The notes: generated by a model not told the origin, from the letters alone. DNA of 64,000 bases from Brachycybe producta (GCA_036925085.1 JAUPFP010000006.1:7145984-7209983), one strand, 5' to 3'; counted from the stretch's first letter, positions 24,753-37,225 are shown. Numbers and translations are program-made.

Positions 24753-27700
24753 CTATATTTCATATATAAAATTACAACCACTGTTTTCAAAATGATCTGA
24801 AATATACTTATTCATCTTTTTGTTCATTTCTTCATTAAAATGATTTTTCCATTCGCCAATACTTTCTGCAAAAAAAAAAAGAATAAAAAACTAATTATGA
24901 CTCGTACTGTGTATGCGGTTACACATCACACGACAACAGTAGCGTACGGCATGCCTAAGTTTGGTTGCGCAGCCCCCCCTCCTGCTTTGCGCACCTTGCT
25001 ACGCCCCTGCACGACAATTTATTTACTGAAAATGACGTCAATTCTCTTGTTGCCATACAATGTTGATAATCCTCTATACTTGGTTAATACCAATTTAGAT
25101 ATCACAATTTACTGTATAAGTCATATACAGTGTGAGCTTTTGACGTCGACTTTAATATTTTACCCAACTTATGTTGATGATTTCTATAGCTCGTTTCAAC
25201 TCTGTATCGCGCGGTGCCCGCACGGAGAAGATTCAAGCTACAGAAAGAGTTGGATTACTATCATCCTTCTGCATGGGGGTGTAATCGATGCAGAAGGATG
25301 GTGGCCATCCTTCTCTCCGTTGACGCTGATATGTATCTTCCCTCGTGGTGATTACCATTCTTGAGGATGCTGTAGCTGCTTCAGGATCGTATGTCTCCTG
25401 CCTTATGGTGTCTCCGGCCTCTGTAGAGAAGTGATTAGTTACCAAGCATAGAGACAACGCTGTTTTCCATTATAAACACTTTTATTCATCCTTATACGGA
25501 AACACTTAGTTTACAAGGATGAATGTTGAATATCAAAGGTGCGTCCTCATGCCCATGATGTGATACGGATAAATATCTACGTAGTACAAAACAGAGCAAA
25601 GACAAGGACGAGGGACGAAGAGGAACACGGTCCTTTTATACCTTGAACCTGTGTACACCTACGAGGTGAAACCAGGTCCAAGTGACCATGGTCCTAAGTG
25701 TATTACTCCGCCATTTCGATGTGCGTCAGAAGTGTGAGTCAGAGAGGAGGGAGGGACAAGCGGGAGTTGTTGACCCCCCCAGGCTATGGTTTTGGCGGGA
25801 AAGGGAGTTGCTGGGTGTTACAACAGTATACATGTATAACCTTACATGGTTTACATGTAAATTTCATTTTTCTCAGGAAGATTTATACCCTGAAGGGAAT
25901 TTTTATGGCGTGTGTTAGTAGTTTATTTCCACAATGCATCTGTTTCTGCAGTTTCTGGACGAAATTATTCTTCTGCCATAGGTCATTTTGGTGGCTTGCA
26001 GAGGAACCATTTTAAATTAAAAAAAAATATATATTCTTAGAATTTAAAATGTATCCTCTAACTTTTTGTGATACGTGATTATAAGTCACTTGACCTAACC
26101 AAAACGTTATATCAATCAACCTGCAAAGTGTTCCAACAAGGGAAAAATGTATGTGGCCCTGTGTTGTCACGCTCATTAAAAATGAACTTTCCACGACAGC
26201 TTCATGCACCTCATAAAAATCACTTTCACTTCAAAATGAATTGAAAACGACATTTTTTGTCAAATTTAAACTATCATAACGAAAGTAACACCTTTTTTAA
26301 AAATCAACTTTAAGGAAAAAAAATGAAGTTGGTTATAGAATAAAAATAATAGGTGAATAGGCTGAACATAATATCATAAAGAATATATTTTTAAAAACTA
26401 AACGATGTCCGGCCATTTCAATTTAATCATTCTAAACTAAACACTGAAGTTTTAAAAATTATGAAGTTCGTTAGTTTTTAAAATGCCATAAAAAGTTAAA
26501 TTTTAAAAAGTGTCATTATGTAAGTATTTTAGAATAGTCTTACTAGTTTTAACCAATTTTAACAATTTCTTTTTATTATTTTTACCTAAAATTGTTATTT
26601 ATTGTAAAACACTCACTGATGCAGAATAAAATGGCATTACCAGGTACATATTACCTTTTGAAATGAAACTTCGCCTGTTAATTTCAAATGCGTCATTATC
26701 AACATCATGTCCAATATTTTTGTTGAAAGATAAAATATGAGCCACATTTGTAACTTGAGCCTCTGTTATGCTAAATCCCATAAAGGCTGCAATGCATCGA
26801 ATGCTGCCACATAAATCCTACAAGAATAAAAATAAATGTAACATAAACAACATTTCTCTTGATATTTATGTGCAATTTATACCTTATTTATATCTTCGTA
26901 AGTAACAAAAAAGATATTGTCTTCGTTGCGTTTTTCCCAATATTCCAAAACATTTCTTGAAAATGATGAATATAATACTAAAAAAAAATAATAATACGAG
27001 CAAATTATGTATCAAACCATTACGTGAAATGAATAAAAATCAACCAATCTCACATTTGTTTCCAAGAAATAACTCTAAAAAGTCACAGATGGTACCACTG
27101 TAAGACGTCAAATTGGTATTCTTGAAGAAGTTGTAATACGAGACTAAAGTATCTTTTGGATTACGAGCCACATAGATAATCTTAAAATATAAAAACAAAA
27201 TATTAAATAATCGCTTAAAAGAGTTTTATCAAGAATGACGGACAATTATGATTGTTAGATATCAAATGTAAATAAATTTACTTTTAAAATGATTTTGAAA
27301 CTAAGAAGATTTTATTTTATAATATAATTAGCAGATCATATTATGCCCGTTCTCTATACTTGGACCTAGCTTGAATACGCAGTATATACATTTCACGTTT
27401 TTATTAAAGCTGTAAATACACGTTCAATTTTGGCATGTCAATCCGTGGGTGTGGTAACGTACACATTTTTTCCTCCAAATATGATGCTTTTCTATAACTG
27501 AAAGCTGAGCAATTAGTACATTAATAAAAAGAAGAAAAAAATACAGGCGCGGCTCATGCAAAACATCAAATAAAAATAAAAGGATTGCCAGGCTAAAATT
27601 AATCGTGTATTAACAATATATATAAAAATAAATAGATAAATATATTCTTGCACGACCAAGGTGGGTTTCACAGTTCACGTTACACGTGTACCCTATGCTA

Positions 27701-28806
27701 ACTATAGGGTCATTGGAAGCGCGAATACCTTCGCAAAATCTGGTCTCTACAGGTGGAAGTGTGCAAAAATGTATTGCAGACACACAAACACACATCCACA
27801 CATCAAAAATACAGAGAAGAATATTCATTATTAAAGTAACTGCAGCCAATTTCATGGAAACTATAAATTTATATATAATTATATATGAATAAAAGTTATG
27901 CTAGAAAAATAATTGCAAGAAATATTAAAGTGACTGTAACAGAAAACAAATGAAAATTACACTAGAAAAATAAATCCAGCTAATATGAAGTGCAACTAAT
28001 ACCAAAGTAACTTTAGAAACAATAGAAAGTTACACTAGAACAGTAAATGACTAATTCCAAAGTAACATGAATAATATGAAACAATAGAAAAGTAATTGTA
28101 AATAGATTAAAGTAACTTTAACTGTTAACTGAATGAAAGATATAATACAGTTAAAAAATAACTGAAACTTAATTTGTTGTTTCTATATTATTTTTCAGCT
28201 ATATTTCAAATCGGAGTAGAATATATACTGAGGAAACGTAATCTGCAAATAAATATAAATAATGCTTAGATAAATACCTTGCATTTCTTCTCAAGAAAAC
28301 TGTGAGGCAACAGGGAATATGGCAAATGAGTTTTCATAAACCTTGGCTCAGTCATATTATCCACAGTTTTTGCACCGTTTGTGGGACCTTCAATGAGGCA
28401 AAATCTTTGAGAAGAATATGCTGATGATGATGGTGGTGATGTTGATGATGCGTTATCTGTGCCAGTAATAATTTGTTGCAGTAGAAAACAGATTTCCTGC
28501 ACAATTGTTGCACCTGAAACAACACCAACATCATTTTGCATTTTGTAAATTATGTTTACAAAAAAATAAAATAAAATAGATACAAGTACCTGTTTTAGGA
28601 TATGAGGCTATAATGAGGTCGCTCTCTCTTGCTGTCATTTTCTTAGCTTCGAAGTAAGGTTTTAGCATAACATGCAATAAAATAATATTTTCAGGAACTT
28701 CATATGCATGACAAGGGTTTCGAGAGGCACTGGGCAAAATAGGGCCCAGGTCTATGCATAATTTTGCAAAATCTTCAAAAGATAGAGAAGAAACACTCGA
28801 GTCCAT
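24753..28806 (-). CDS. Cytosolic sulfotransferase (SULT family), six exons
   Basis: This enzyme family transfers sulfate from PAPS to small hydroxylated substrates in the cytosol. The exons are 28806-28590, 28513-28278, 27180-27054, 26977-26883, 26817-26655 and 24865-24753. All splice sites are GT/AG and the phases join, giving 316 aa. Exon 1 ends in the 5'-phosphosulfate loop, which continues into exon 2 as SYPKTGATIVQEI. Exon 2 carries RFMKTHLP, with the catalytic His. Exon 3 carries VARNPKDTLVSYYNF, the 3'-phosphate-binding segment with its Arg and Ser. Exon 4 carries LEYWEKRNEDNIFFVTYEDI. Exons 5 and 6 join as FISKGESIGEWKNHF near the C-terminus. Oddities: the family GTTW of the loop is GATI here, and the C-terminal RKG motif reads SKG. 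A Ser-rich stretch lies between the loop and the catalytic His. Intron 5 (1.8 kb) holds a solo LTR. The substrate cannot be inferred. Confidence 0.88.
25132..25822 (-). mobile_element. Solo LTR (family S), copy 1
   Basis: This 691-bp minus-strand block begins TGTAACACCC and ends AAAAGCTCAC. It is flanked by the perfect 5-bp duplication ACAGT (25127-25131 and 25823-25827). It is homologous over its whole length to 62935-63643. It contains a TATA box (GGTATAAAAGG) and an AATAAA signal, as a retroviral-type LTR would. No internal region or second LTR is next to it. It lies in intron 5 of the sulfotransferase gene. The last bases are AC rather than the usual CA. Confidence 0.8.
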
Positions 28807-29405
28807 CACTGTATTTAACTGTAAATAATAATATACCATTACTAGTATTACTGCAGTGTGGCAGCACTTTCTTATATTGAATTTTATGTACCATGTTTGT
28901 TTGCTCGATCAATACTGATGACATCATCTTTTACTGCAGCATTAATTTCACTGCAGTAATATCTTATTCCATGATGAAAATGAAATTATTTGAAATAAAA
29001 GAAATTGTTTCTATAATACAGTATACGTCTAATTACATCAACAAATAAATTACTTTGTTTAAAACAAATTCTAATTTATATTTAAAATTAAAGCATAAAA
29101 CTAAAATATATTGATAATTCAGTTGCAACAAACATATAATTATTTTTTTTAAATCTAGTAAATGATAATTAAATTAAAACATGATAAAGAAATTCAGTTG
29201 ATCCAATTATTTTTAGTTTTTTTATAAAATTAATAAAACATAGCATCATTGTCACATAAAAACCGTATGGGCAAGTAGAAATTGACAAATTTTAATTCAT
29301 GATGCAAAAAAATGAACTAATTTACATGTACATACTGAAAATGAAGTGGTTTAAATTAGTGGCTGCAGATTATAAAAAAGAGACGGTCCTTTAGTAGACG
29401 GGACT

Positions 29406-29961
29406 GGCTCACTACAGCTACCTGGGTCACTACAGCTACCAGGCTCACTATAGCTACCACGGTCAATACAGCTACCAAAAAATATAGGCCTTTTTATTTA
29501 TCAATACGGTCACTACAGCTACTTGAGTCATTAAGTTTAGTTTAGGTTAGATTCGGTAAGGTTCTGTTAGGTTCGGTTGCATTAGGTAAGGTTCGGTTAG
29601 GTTAAGTAAGGTTCGATTAGGTTAAGTAAGGTTCGATTAGGTTAGGTAAGGTTCAGTTAGGTTTCATTATGTAAGGTTCGGTTGCATTAGGTAAGGTTCG
29701 GTTAGGTTAAGTAAGGTTCGATTAGGTTAGGTAAGGTTCAGTTAGGTTTCATTATGTAAGGTTAGGGAGAAAGGGCTATAGGTTAGGTTAGGTTAGATTA
29801 GGTTCGGGGGGAAGGCTTATATTTTTTGGCAGCTGTAATGACGAGAAAGTGATGAAAAAAAGGTCTATATTTTGTCCCTATATTTTTTGGTAGCTGTAGT
29901 GGCCCAAGAAGCTGTTCTATTTCTAGTAGCTCTTGTGAGCCTTGGTAGCTATAGTGACCCC
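29406..29961. mobile_element. Foldback-like element around telomere-like repeats
   Basis: The left arm holds tandem CACTACAGCTACC-type units. The right arm holds the reverse complement (GGTAGCTGTAGTG) units. Both are joined to a CCAAAAAATATAG block facing inwards. Between them (about 29533-29818) lies a degenerate array of GGTTAGGTAAGG/TTCGGTTAGG units, including TTAGGTTAGGTTAG, the arthropod telomere repeat. Whether it moves as a unit is inferred. Confidence 0.5.
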
Positions 29962-30957
29962 CAACCCAGTACACTTGGTACCGTTTAACAAAAAGCTGTT
30001 TATTCAATCAATTTTAACCCTCAAGATATTTTGCACCCCAACGAACAAAGCACAAACAAACCAATTTAAAATAACGAGGCCATTTTTAAATACTTATTAT
30101 AGGTCAAAATATAAAAAAATCAACTCTACTAATAGTAGCAACAATGGTATACATTTATAGGTACTTTGTTTTTGTGTCTATCATTTCATATCAAAAATTA
30201 ATTTATGAATAAAATTTTAAAAACAGATAAATAGTTTTCGCTTTTATTATTTTACTATTTGATACGTTTCATTTCAATATTATTTTTTTTTGAAAATCTA
30301 GTAATGGGTAATCAGTATGAACCACCAAGTAACCAGGACTGACTCAAGGGTTTCCTGCGTCCTAGGCTAGGCTTAGGATATGAAGTAAAGAGTACTAATG
30401 ATAATAATTATTGACTATAACTACAGTTAATATTTTTATATGTTGCAAATAAACAAAAAATCTCTATAAAAACATTATATCAATGTGTGTACAATTTTGG
30501 ATGGTTAAGGCCTGTTTAACTATGTACATGAGCAATAAAATGCATATCCAGATAAGTTAGTATTTCATTTTAACGGTTTTTCGTCATGCCTAGTTTAAGT
30601 GCGGCAATCATTTCACACTACCGCCAAACTATTTTAAGCAGCAAAGTTAAAAAAATTCAAACTTTGTTAGAAACTAAAGTAGTAAAAAATGAATGCATGT
30701 TAAAAATAAATGTTATAACAATTTTAAAAGTCCAAATTTGTCGTTTTTGCTACTTTTTTTATTTAAAAAAAAGTAAAAAAACAAAAATTTAGTTTTTCAT
30801 GTTGCAGTAAAAAGTTTATCTTTAAAAATACATGTATAAGCATACAACATAATTTTAACAACATCCATTATTTATTCTAGTTTCTAACAAACTTTGCTTT
30901 TTTTTTCTTTCAATTCTTTAAAAATTTTCACACAAAAAAACAATTACGGCATTTGAC

Positions 30958-31438
30958 CTAAGTCTCTGGCACAGCTGTACTTGTAGTTAAATTATCTGGA
31001 TCATGATATGCTGCTTCTGGTTCTTTTTCGTCAGGAAATTGAAGCATAACAATAACATAACTAACAATTATACCAATAACCTGAAATAATAACAACAAAC
31101 ATTGTTAAAACATTAAAAATAATGAATACATTAGTGATTAGTAAATTTATACAGTATATAAAACAAGACAGCTTAAGAGAGGCTTTATTACACGACACTA
31201 TTTATAACGATAGAAGTGTCGATATATGCCATCCTACGCAGCCCCGAGGACCCCACACCTAATAATATAGGTACTCACATCACAAGGCAATCAAAAATTG
31301 AAGTGGTGTAGAGATCCTGTATAAAAGGACATCCATTAGGCCTATACATTATAAACACTTCTATAGCGATAAGTAATGCCGTGTAACAAACCTCAGTGAT
31401 AAAAATTATATTTTAGGGAATTCGTGCTAGGGTGTAAC

Positions 31439-31499
<61 letters not shown>

Positions 31500-31560
31500 G
31501 CTAGTGGTGTAACCCGTCTTAAATGACGGGAGCAAAATTCACAATTGTGCGCATGCGCGC

Positions 31561-31618
<58 letters not shown>

Positions 31619-34600
31619 CATATTGATTTTCAATTTAATTTTACATTTAACAGTATTTTCAGATAAATATTTTTCCATAAGATAATATTTAGAAGCAACT
31701 TTTAAAACTAGAATAGTCGAGAACCATGATTTAAGTATGACTGTGGTCAGATCTTTAAAATAAAAATGTTAACTGCCTTTTTATAAATAATCAAATTTCA
31801 TTATTACACTTTTTTTACGTCCAGATACTTTTCTACGCTCGTAGTTTGTAAGATTGCTTCTAACATTTTTTTTTCCTTGTCTCTGATTGAATACTTAAGA
31901 AAGTTTCCATCAATTATTTTCAAAAAAAAAGATTACATTCTCTCTAGGTTTACCTTTGCTTTAGCTAGTAAAATTAATTTGTATTATTTACAAATCTCTT
32001 CTGATATCAAAGAAATATATAACTCAACATACAACATTAAAACTTACATTAAAAAAAACCTTCTGTATACATGTAAACATCTATTGATATAGAAGATATT
32101 TAATTATTTACATGTATATTTGGTATGACCTTACATACAGTATATAATGTATGCTTGTGTAAGTGAAAAAAAGAAATTTAAAATTAACTATAAGTGAAAA
32201 CTTACGGTAGTTAATAAACTTCTGTCAATAACTAGGTAACGAGAAGCAGAAAATTGCACCGGATGACCACTAAGCATTTGAGCGAAAAGTTGTATCTGCA
32301 ATTTATAAGGAAGCATTGTAAACATTTTCATTCAGTGGCGGATTATCGCATATGCGCCAGAAGAGCACGTTTAGGGGCTTCAGTGTGGCAAGGACCTAAA
32401 AAAAACAAAAATGATAAGAAAACGTCGTTTTATTCTTAAAATTTACAATATTTAATTCATAAAAATATAAAATAATAAAGATAATGAAGGCAAATTTTGT
32501 TGTGTTTTGAATTTGTTTCATTATCTTGAGAAAAAGACTCAAATCAGGTTGTGCTCGAGGGCCTCCAAATGCTTAATCCACCACTGTATTCCTGTATCCA
32601 TCATAAAGGAATATAAAAACACGTAACGTAACAACGTAAGGCAACCAAAAAAAACACGTGTTTCATTCAAAAAACCTGGCTAAAAAGACTAAAATTCAGA
32701 TGCTAGAAGTGAAACTAGTTTCTAAATCTATTCTTGATCAGACTAGAAAAATGTTTTTCATTCAAAGAACCTGGTTAGAGGCTAGAGTTGTACTCTGAAC
32801 AAGAATAGCTTTAGATACTAGTTTGACTTTTAGTCTTTGACTGAAAAAAACGCATTTTTCTGGATGTCTTAATGATGGGTTTGCAAAACATGCCATACCT
32901 CATTAGCAACTTCCGTATGTTTTAGTGGCACTGTTGTTGAATAAATTTCAATCGCCGTATTTGAAGCCTGCAAAAATAATAAACATTACTAAGAAGATCT
33001 TAGTCTAAGATCTGATTCAAACTATGTTGGTAATGTAGGAAAAGATAAGGTCGCTGTCTATTATGCACGTGCAGAATACTGTGACACAAGAATTAATGTG
33101 TCATCTACTTTGGTTGATATAATTGAACACTACACATGCACGATAGAAAGCTTCATTACCTTAACCTACACTAACCACATGCTCTGAAGCAAGCCTACAC
33201 ATTTTTTTTTTCATTATTAGGCCATGTTTCCATTACAGGCAGTTAGAAATCGGGGAGAACTTCAGTTGGCTCCGCCATTGTTACGCCGACCGGCAACTTC
33301 TAATTGGTTTGTTGTGTGGTTCGACGTTGAAAAGGGCGGAGCATGTGACGTCAGACTACATAACCAGCCAATTAGAAGTTGCCGGTCGTCTTAACAAGGG
33401 CGGAGCCAACTGAAGTTCTCCTCGATTTCTAAATGCCTGTGTTTCCATTGGGGTGAAATCGGGGATGAAAAAAATCAGTATGAAGCAATATTTGGTATAG
33501 TCGTTTAACAAGGTGCGTGTGTTCGGTTTTCGTTTAGTCGTTCTTTTCACGTACAGTTATTTTTTTCAAACGTAATTTTAAAGTACAATAAGCAATCAAA
33601 TTTTCGGTAAATTCACTGATACTTTTGCAAAATCTAATTATGATTTCTTCTATTTTTAAAGAAAGCTTTCAAATAACCTACATGCTAACTCCCATAGGTG
33701 AATAGTTCGTTCCTAATTGTCTATAGAAATTAGCATGCCAGAAAATAAATTCTTTTAACTTGAGTGTCTCCTGAATATGAATATATATTTTTAAAATTTT
33801 CTTTGTAATTTTGCAAGCATGTCTACGGACAAATTCTTACCTGACGAGCAGTTTCATCTGCTGCGATGCAAAGTGCCGCAATACGCACAAATGCTATCGA
33901 AGCGATGGTAACTTTCAACAGAAATACTTTAAAAAAATAATTATACGGGTAATAAAACTCTTCCGATTCGTCCGATTCGTAGTTCTGTGGAAGACCCATT
34001 TCGAACAAATGATACACAGTAAAACTACAATTGATCATGTTTGCAAGAATATTGACAAGTAATCCCGGATGTAGAATACAATCAATTTCGTCGGTCATAT
34101 TCAATAATTTTTGATGGGTAAGTCTCATGGTCTGAATTCTTGTGGCACAGTCCGAATCTCCATCAAAATCATACGAAGAGATATTCAGTATCTGTTTCTT
34201 TATTTTATTAAACGACTTGGCTAAGATACGCAACACGATAATGTAAGTAACTTCCAAAACCAACTGACCCATTAAAAAAATTACCATACCAACGTAAACG
34301 ATAATCATCAACAAACCGACATCGTCGTCGTCGTTTTCAAAGAAAACGTCATAATCTTTAAAAAGATAAATCCATGATGCCGCGTTGACGGTGAAAGTAA
34401 CGAAAGCTACGGTAAAGTAAAAATAGACAAACTTCTTCAAGTGTAATTCCTCTTTTACAAACAAATAATTCAATTTGTTTAAATCATTCAAAAAATCAAC
34501 GAGTCGACCGGTTTTGAGGTAAAGGTTGAACGAACATAATACACCGCTTACGATGATGCAAACATTTTCAGTAATCGAAGCGTAATACGAAATCGAATTT

Positions 34601-34980
34601 TGAATCGGGTCGGCTGCCGTTGTAGCAATGTGAAGATGTGCAATTTTAACTGCCGCTGTCATCTGCAAAGCAATTGCAATCAAAGGTAAAATTACAATTG
34701 CCAAAATATTAGATACTTTTTTTGGTAGTAGGGACCATTTGTAAATTCCTTCGAATGGCAATACACCGAGCCACTTTCCAAACATTGCAACTGGTCGATA
34801 AATATTTTGTACTACTCGCGTATCCATTTTTTCGTTTTGTTCGCGGTAGTAGTTCGGATCTTCGTCGATGTTTAATTTTCTTTTGGTAATCATCGGTATG
34901 TCTCGAGGACCGCAAAGAGTTTTTTCGTCTTGCAGACAAGGACGCTTTTGCATCTCATCAATGATATCGCTTTCTTTCAT
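30958..34980 (-). CDS. Divergent gustatory receptor-family chemoreceptor, gene 1 (four exons)
   Basis: This is a predicted seven-transmembrane gustatory receptor-type channel, more distant from the other three. The exons are 34980-33841, 32967-32899, 32295-32206 and 31080-30958, all phase 0 with GT/AG ends, giving 473 aa. The first exon (380 aa) has a longer cytoplasmic N-terminus, about 85 residues before the shared motif [19 protein letters not shown]. It also has an acidic DDDDV run in the loop before the fourth or fifth membrane segment. Exon 2 ends TEVANE, as in gene 2 (DVANE). Exon 3 contains [16 protein letters not shown]. Exon 4 reads [15 protein letters not shown], where the usual Thr of TYhhhhhQF is Ser, and ends in an acidic tail of about 25 residues. 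A MITE sits in intron 1 and a small hAT-like element in intron 2. The membership call is firm; the ligand is unknown. Confidence 0.87.
31178..31395. mobile_element. MITE, family C, copy 2
   Basis: About 218 bp with arms GAGGCTTTATTACACG and CGTGTAACAAACCTC and the inner motif GAAGTGTCGATATA, shared with the 24.4 kb copy but more decayed. It lies in intron 3 of chemoreceptor gene 1. Confidence 0.6.
31445..31616. repeat. Twin (TA)n microsatellites around a repeated 60-bp unit
   Basis: Pure AT arrays at about 31445-31494 and 31564-31616 flank a unit with GTAACCC, ATGACGGGAGCAAAATTCAC and GTGCGCATGCGCGC. The same unit occurs inverted at about 37505-37568 beside a poly-A run, so the unit is a repeat family and the AT arrays grew around it. 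It lies in intron 3 of chemoreceptor gene 1. Confidence 0.6.
32333..32586. mobile_element. hAT-like element (CAGTGGCGGATTA ends)
   Basis: 254 bp, CAGTGGCGGATTA to TTAATCCACCACTG, a terminus type common in hAT elements. The flanking 8-mers match only partly, so it is old. It lies 37 bp from exon 3 of chemoreceptor gene 1, inside intron 2. Confidence 0.5.
33235..33440. mobile_element. Foldback MITE, family A, copy 2
   Basis: 206 bp, ACAGGC to GCCTGT, with target duplication GTTTCCATT (33226-33234, 33441-33449). It lies in intron 1 of chemoreceptor gene 1. It carries TGACGTCA and two GGGCGG boxes. Confidence 0.85.
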
Positions 34981-35757
34981 GTTGTGATGCTTCCTTTCAA
35001 GTTAAACTATGTTATAATTGGTATTTTTATACTTAATTGAATAATTTCTTTGTATCCATGGTGATATTCAATTTAAAGTTGCAATTTATAAATAAGACTT
35101 TTGTCTTGTTCACGTTCACGTTACCTAAAAATGCAAAAAAATAAACAAAAGAAAATTACATTTATATGTAACAGGTATCAGGATATAATAGACTACAGGA
35201 AAAGTTTCTTTTTAAGGTGGTTTTAAAGTTTAAACATCTCGAACTCTTGTTCATTTCTCTCTTTTAGGGGCTTGAAACTTGAACGTATTTTAGAAACTAG
35301 AAGGGTAGTTCAATCATTTAAGGGTATTTTCATGTTGATATATTTTTCGCAAACTTTTATCTAAATTTGAAAATAAATACTGCCTATATTCTTCATACTC
35401 AGGTATGAAAAGTAATGTTAATTGAGAAGAGCTTTCAGTTGGGCAACCTGTATGTACGAGTATATAATTTTTTTATATTTTAATGCAAATCAACTGTCCA
35501 CTATATTAATAGGCGTAGGTGGATTTCAATTTCACCTTTACGAAAACAAACTTCGACGCAAAACACATACCAACTTAAAGGATTCCTACTGTTCACATAA
35601 AAACCCTAGAGAAAAAGTTCCGGAAACATCGAAAGAGTCATAAAAAACGTAAAAAACCCTGTTTCCATACGTTTTCATTAAAAAAATGAGCTAAATATGT
35701 ATAGCATCCATAGAGTACTAATGTACTACATTATCTATAGTAGTCCTTGCATATAGC

Positions 35758-35929
35758 CAGGGCCGGATTAAGGCTTGGGCAGAGTGGGCAAATGTTAGGG
35801 GCATATTGAAAAAATAGGGCATATTCTATAACAGAATTGAACTATATAAGTCCGTATGCCCTAAACATTTATCAAGGGCAAATTTTTTTTTTCTACCCAG
35901 GGACATGTGTGTACATTAATCCGGCTCTG
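35758..35929. mobile_element. Short hAT-type MITE (CAGGGCCGGATTA ends), copy 1
   Basis: 172 bp, CAGGGCCGGATTAA to TTAATCCGGCTCTG, flanked by near-perfect 8-bp duplications CATATAGC / TATATAGC. An 8-bp duplication and CAG-type ends indicate hAT. No coding capacity. Confidence 0.7.
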
Positions 35930-36664
35930 TATATAGCCCAGTATACAACTCTTTGCTTAGGTTGTAGTTCCGTTTCTTTTTGTGCAAGTTGCACGACGGG
36001 TTTACTAGTCATCTAGATTAAGGTATTTGGGCCAACATCAAAGAAGAGAACTTCAATTTAACTCCCTGATCAGGGATAAAACCATAAATAGAATTTTTCT
36101 GCATTAGAACTGTGGTCAAAAACTAGACCACTTAAAGAAACAACGGTATTGTCATGACTTTGAAAACAAAGCATTATTGGTAATTTAAAGTTTTGAAATA
36201 TTCTTTTTTTAAAAAAAAGCTGAGTAGGCCTACAACAATTTAGATGTAGAAAATTTTAATATCTTCATAAGGTAATTGTTATAGTGTGGAGACTAATTGG
36301 GTTCTCAAGGCATTTCTAATAATTTAAAGTCATTATCAATATTGAAAAACCACGCATAAAATAATTCTAAGTATTCAGTAACGTTTTACATATGTGGCAA
36401 TACATTGCCTAGTTCTTCTGCATAATTCATTAACTGTTTAACTTTACCTGTAACATTTAAAACATACAGTAAGACTTATATGAAAGTCAATACAAGTCGG
36501 TAAAGCAACTTCTTACCTATTTTTACAATTACAATTATAATCAGTACTCTGCTAGCAGCCAAATAGGCGTATGGCAGAGGGACATAAAAGTCCATATGCA
36601 GCATTAAGCATTGTCAAGTACATATACATGCACATATATAAAAACAAAAATGAATATACAAATG

Positions 36665-37225
36665 TCAATCCCACAAAACAAAATTATCTCCATTCACCAC
36701 TGCCTCAGGAAGAAAGTTCCATTGTCTTATAACTCTAGGAAAAAAGACCAATAATATGAATCTGTCCTAGCAAAAATCTCCCTAATTTTCTTAGAGTGGT
36801 CAGCCCTGCCCATATATAGTGCTTTATGAATATCACTGGACTGCGGTTTAGGACAATCACCACGTGTAATTTTTCCAAACAATTTCAAACTTAACTCAGC
36901 CCTGCGATGTGCCAAACTATGCCATTGTAGCACTGACAGCATCTCAGTGTCACTATCTGTAAATTTGTGCCTGCCACAAACAAACCTAGCTGCCTTAAGC
37001 TGAACCATTTCAACTGAATGAGTGTGTGTGACAGAATGAGGATTCCATACACTGCAGCAATACTCAAGATGAGGCCGAACCAATGCGTGATAGGCAATAG
37101 TTTTCACTTGTGCTGAGCAGGTGCCCAATGTCCTTTGACTAAAACGAAGCATTTGTAGAGCTTTCCCAGTAACACCATCAATGTGTTTTTTCCAAGAAAG
37201 GTCATCTGTCATTGTAACCCCTTAT
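36665..37225 (-). pseudogene. 5'-truncated non-LTR retrotransposon, reverse transcriptase C-terminal part
   Basis: The minus-strand frame encodes the end of a CR1/L2/jockey-like reverse transcriptase. Landmarks are TDDLSWKKHI near 37210, LVRPHLEYCCSVWNP, QLKAARFVC and LQWHSLAHRRAELSLKLF. The long frame stops early at 36727, but the family's usual terminal motif PRVIRQWNFLPEAVV follows in the next frame and stops at 36665. A one-base slip in a run of T near 36740 therefore breaks the frame. The 5' part (endonuclease and RT core) is absent, as expected for a truncated insertion. A 3' UTR-like stretch continues to about 36530, ending in repeats of ATTGTA. The exact clade is not settled. Confidence 0.8.

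Noticed and set aside
24840-25364. A 174-codon plus-strand open frame
   Set aside because: It lies antisense to the last sulfotransferase exon and runs into the solo LTR. It has no motif and is explained by those two features.
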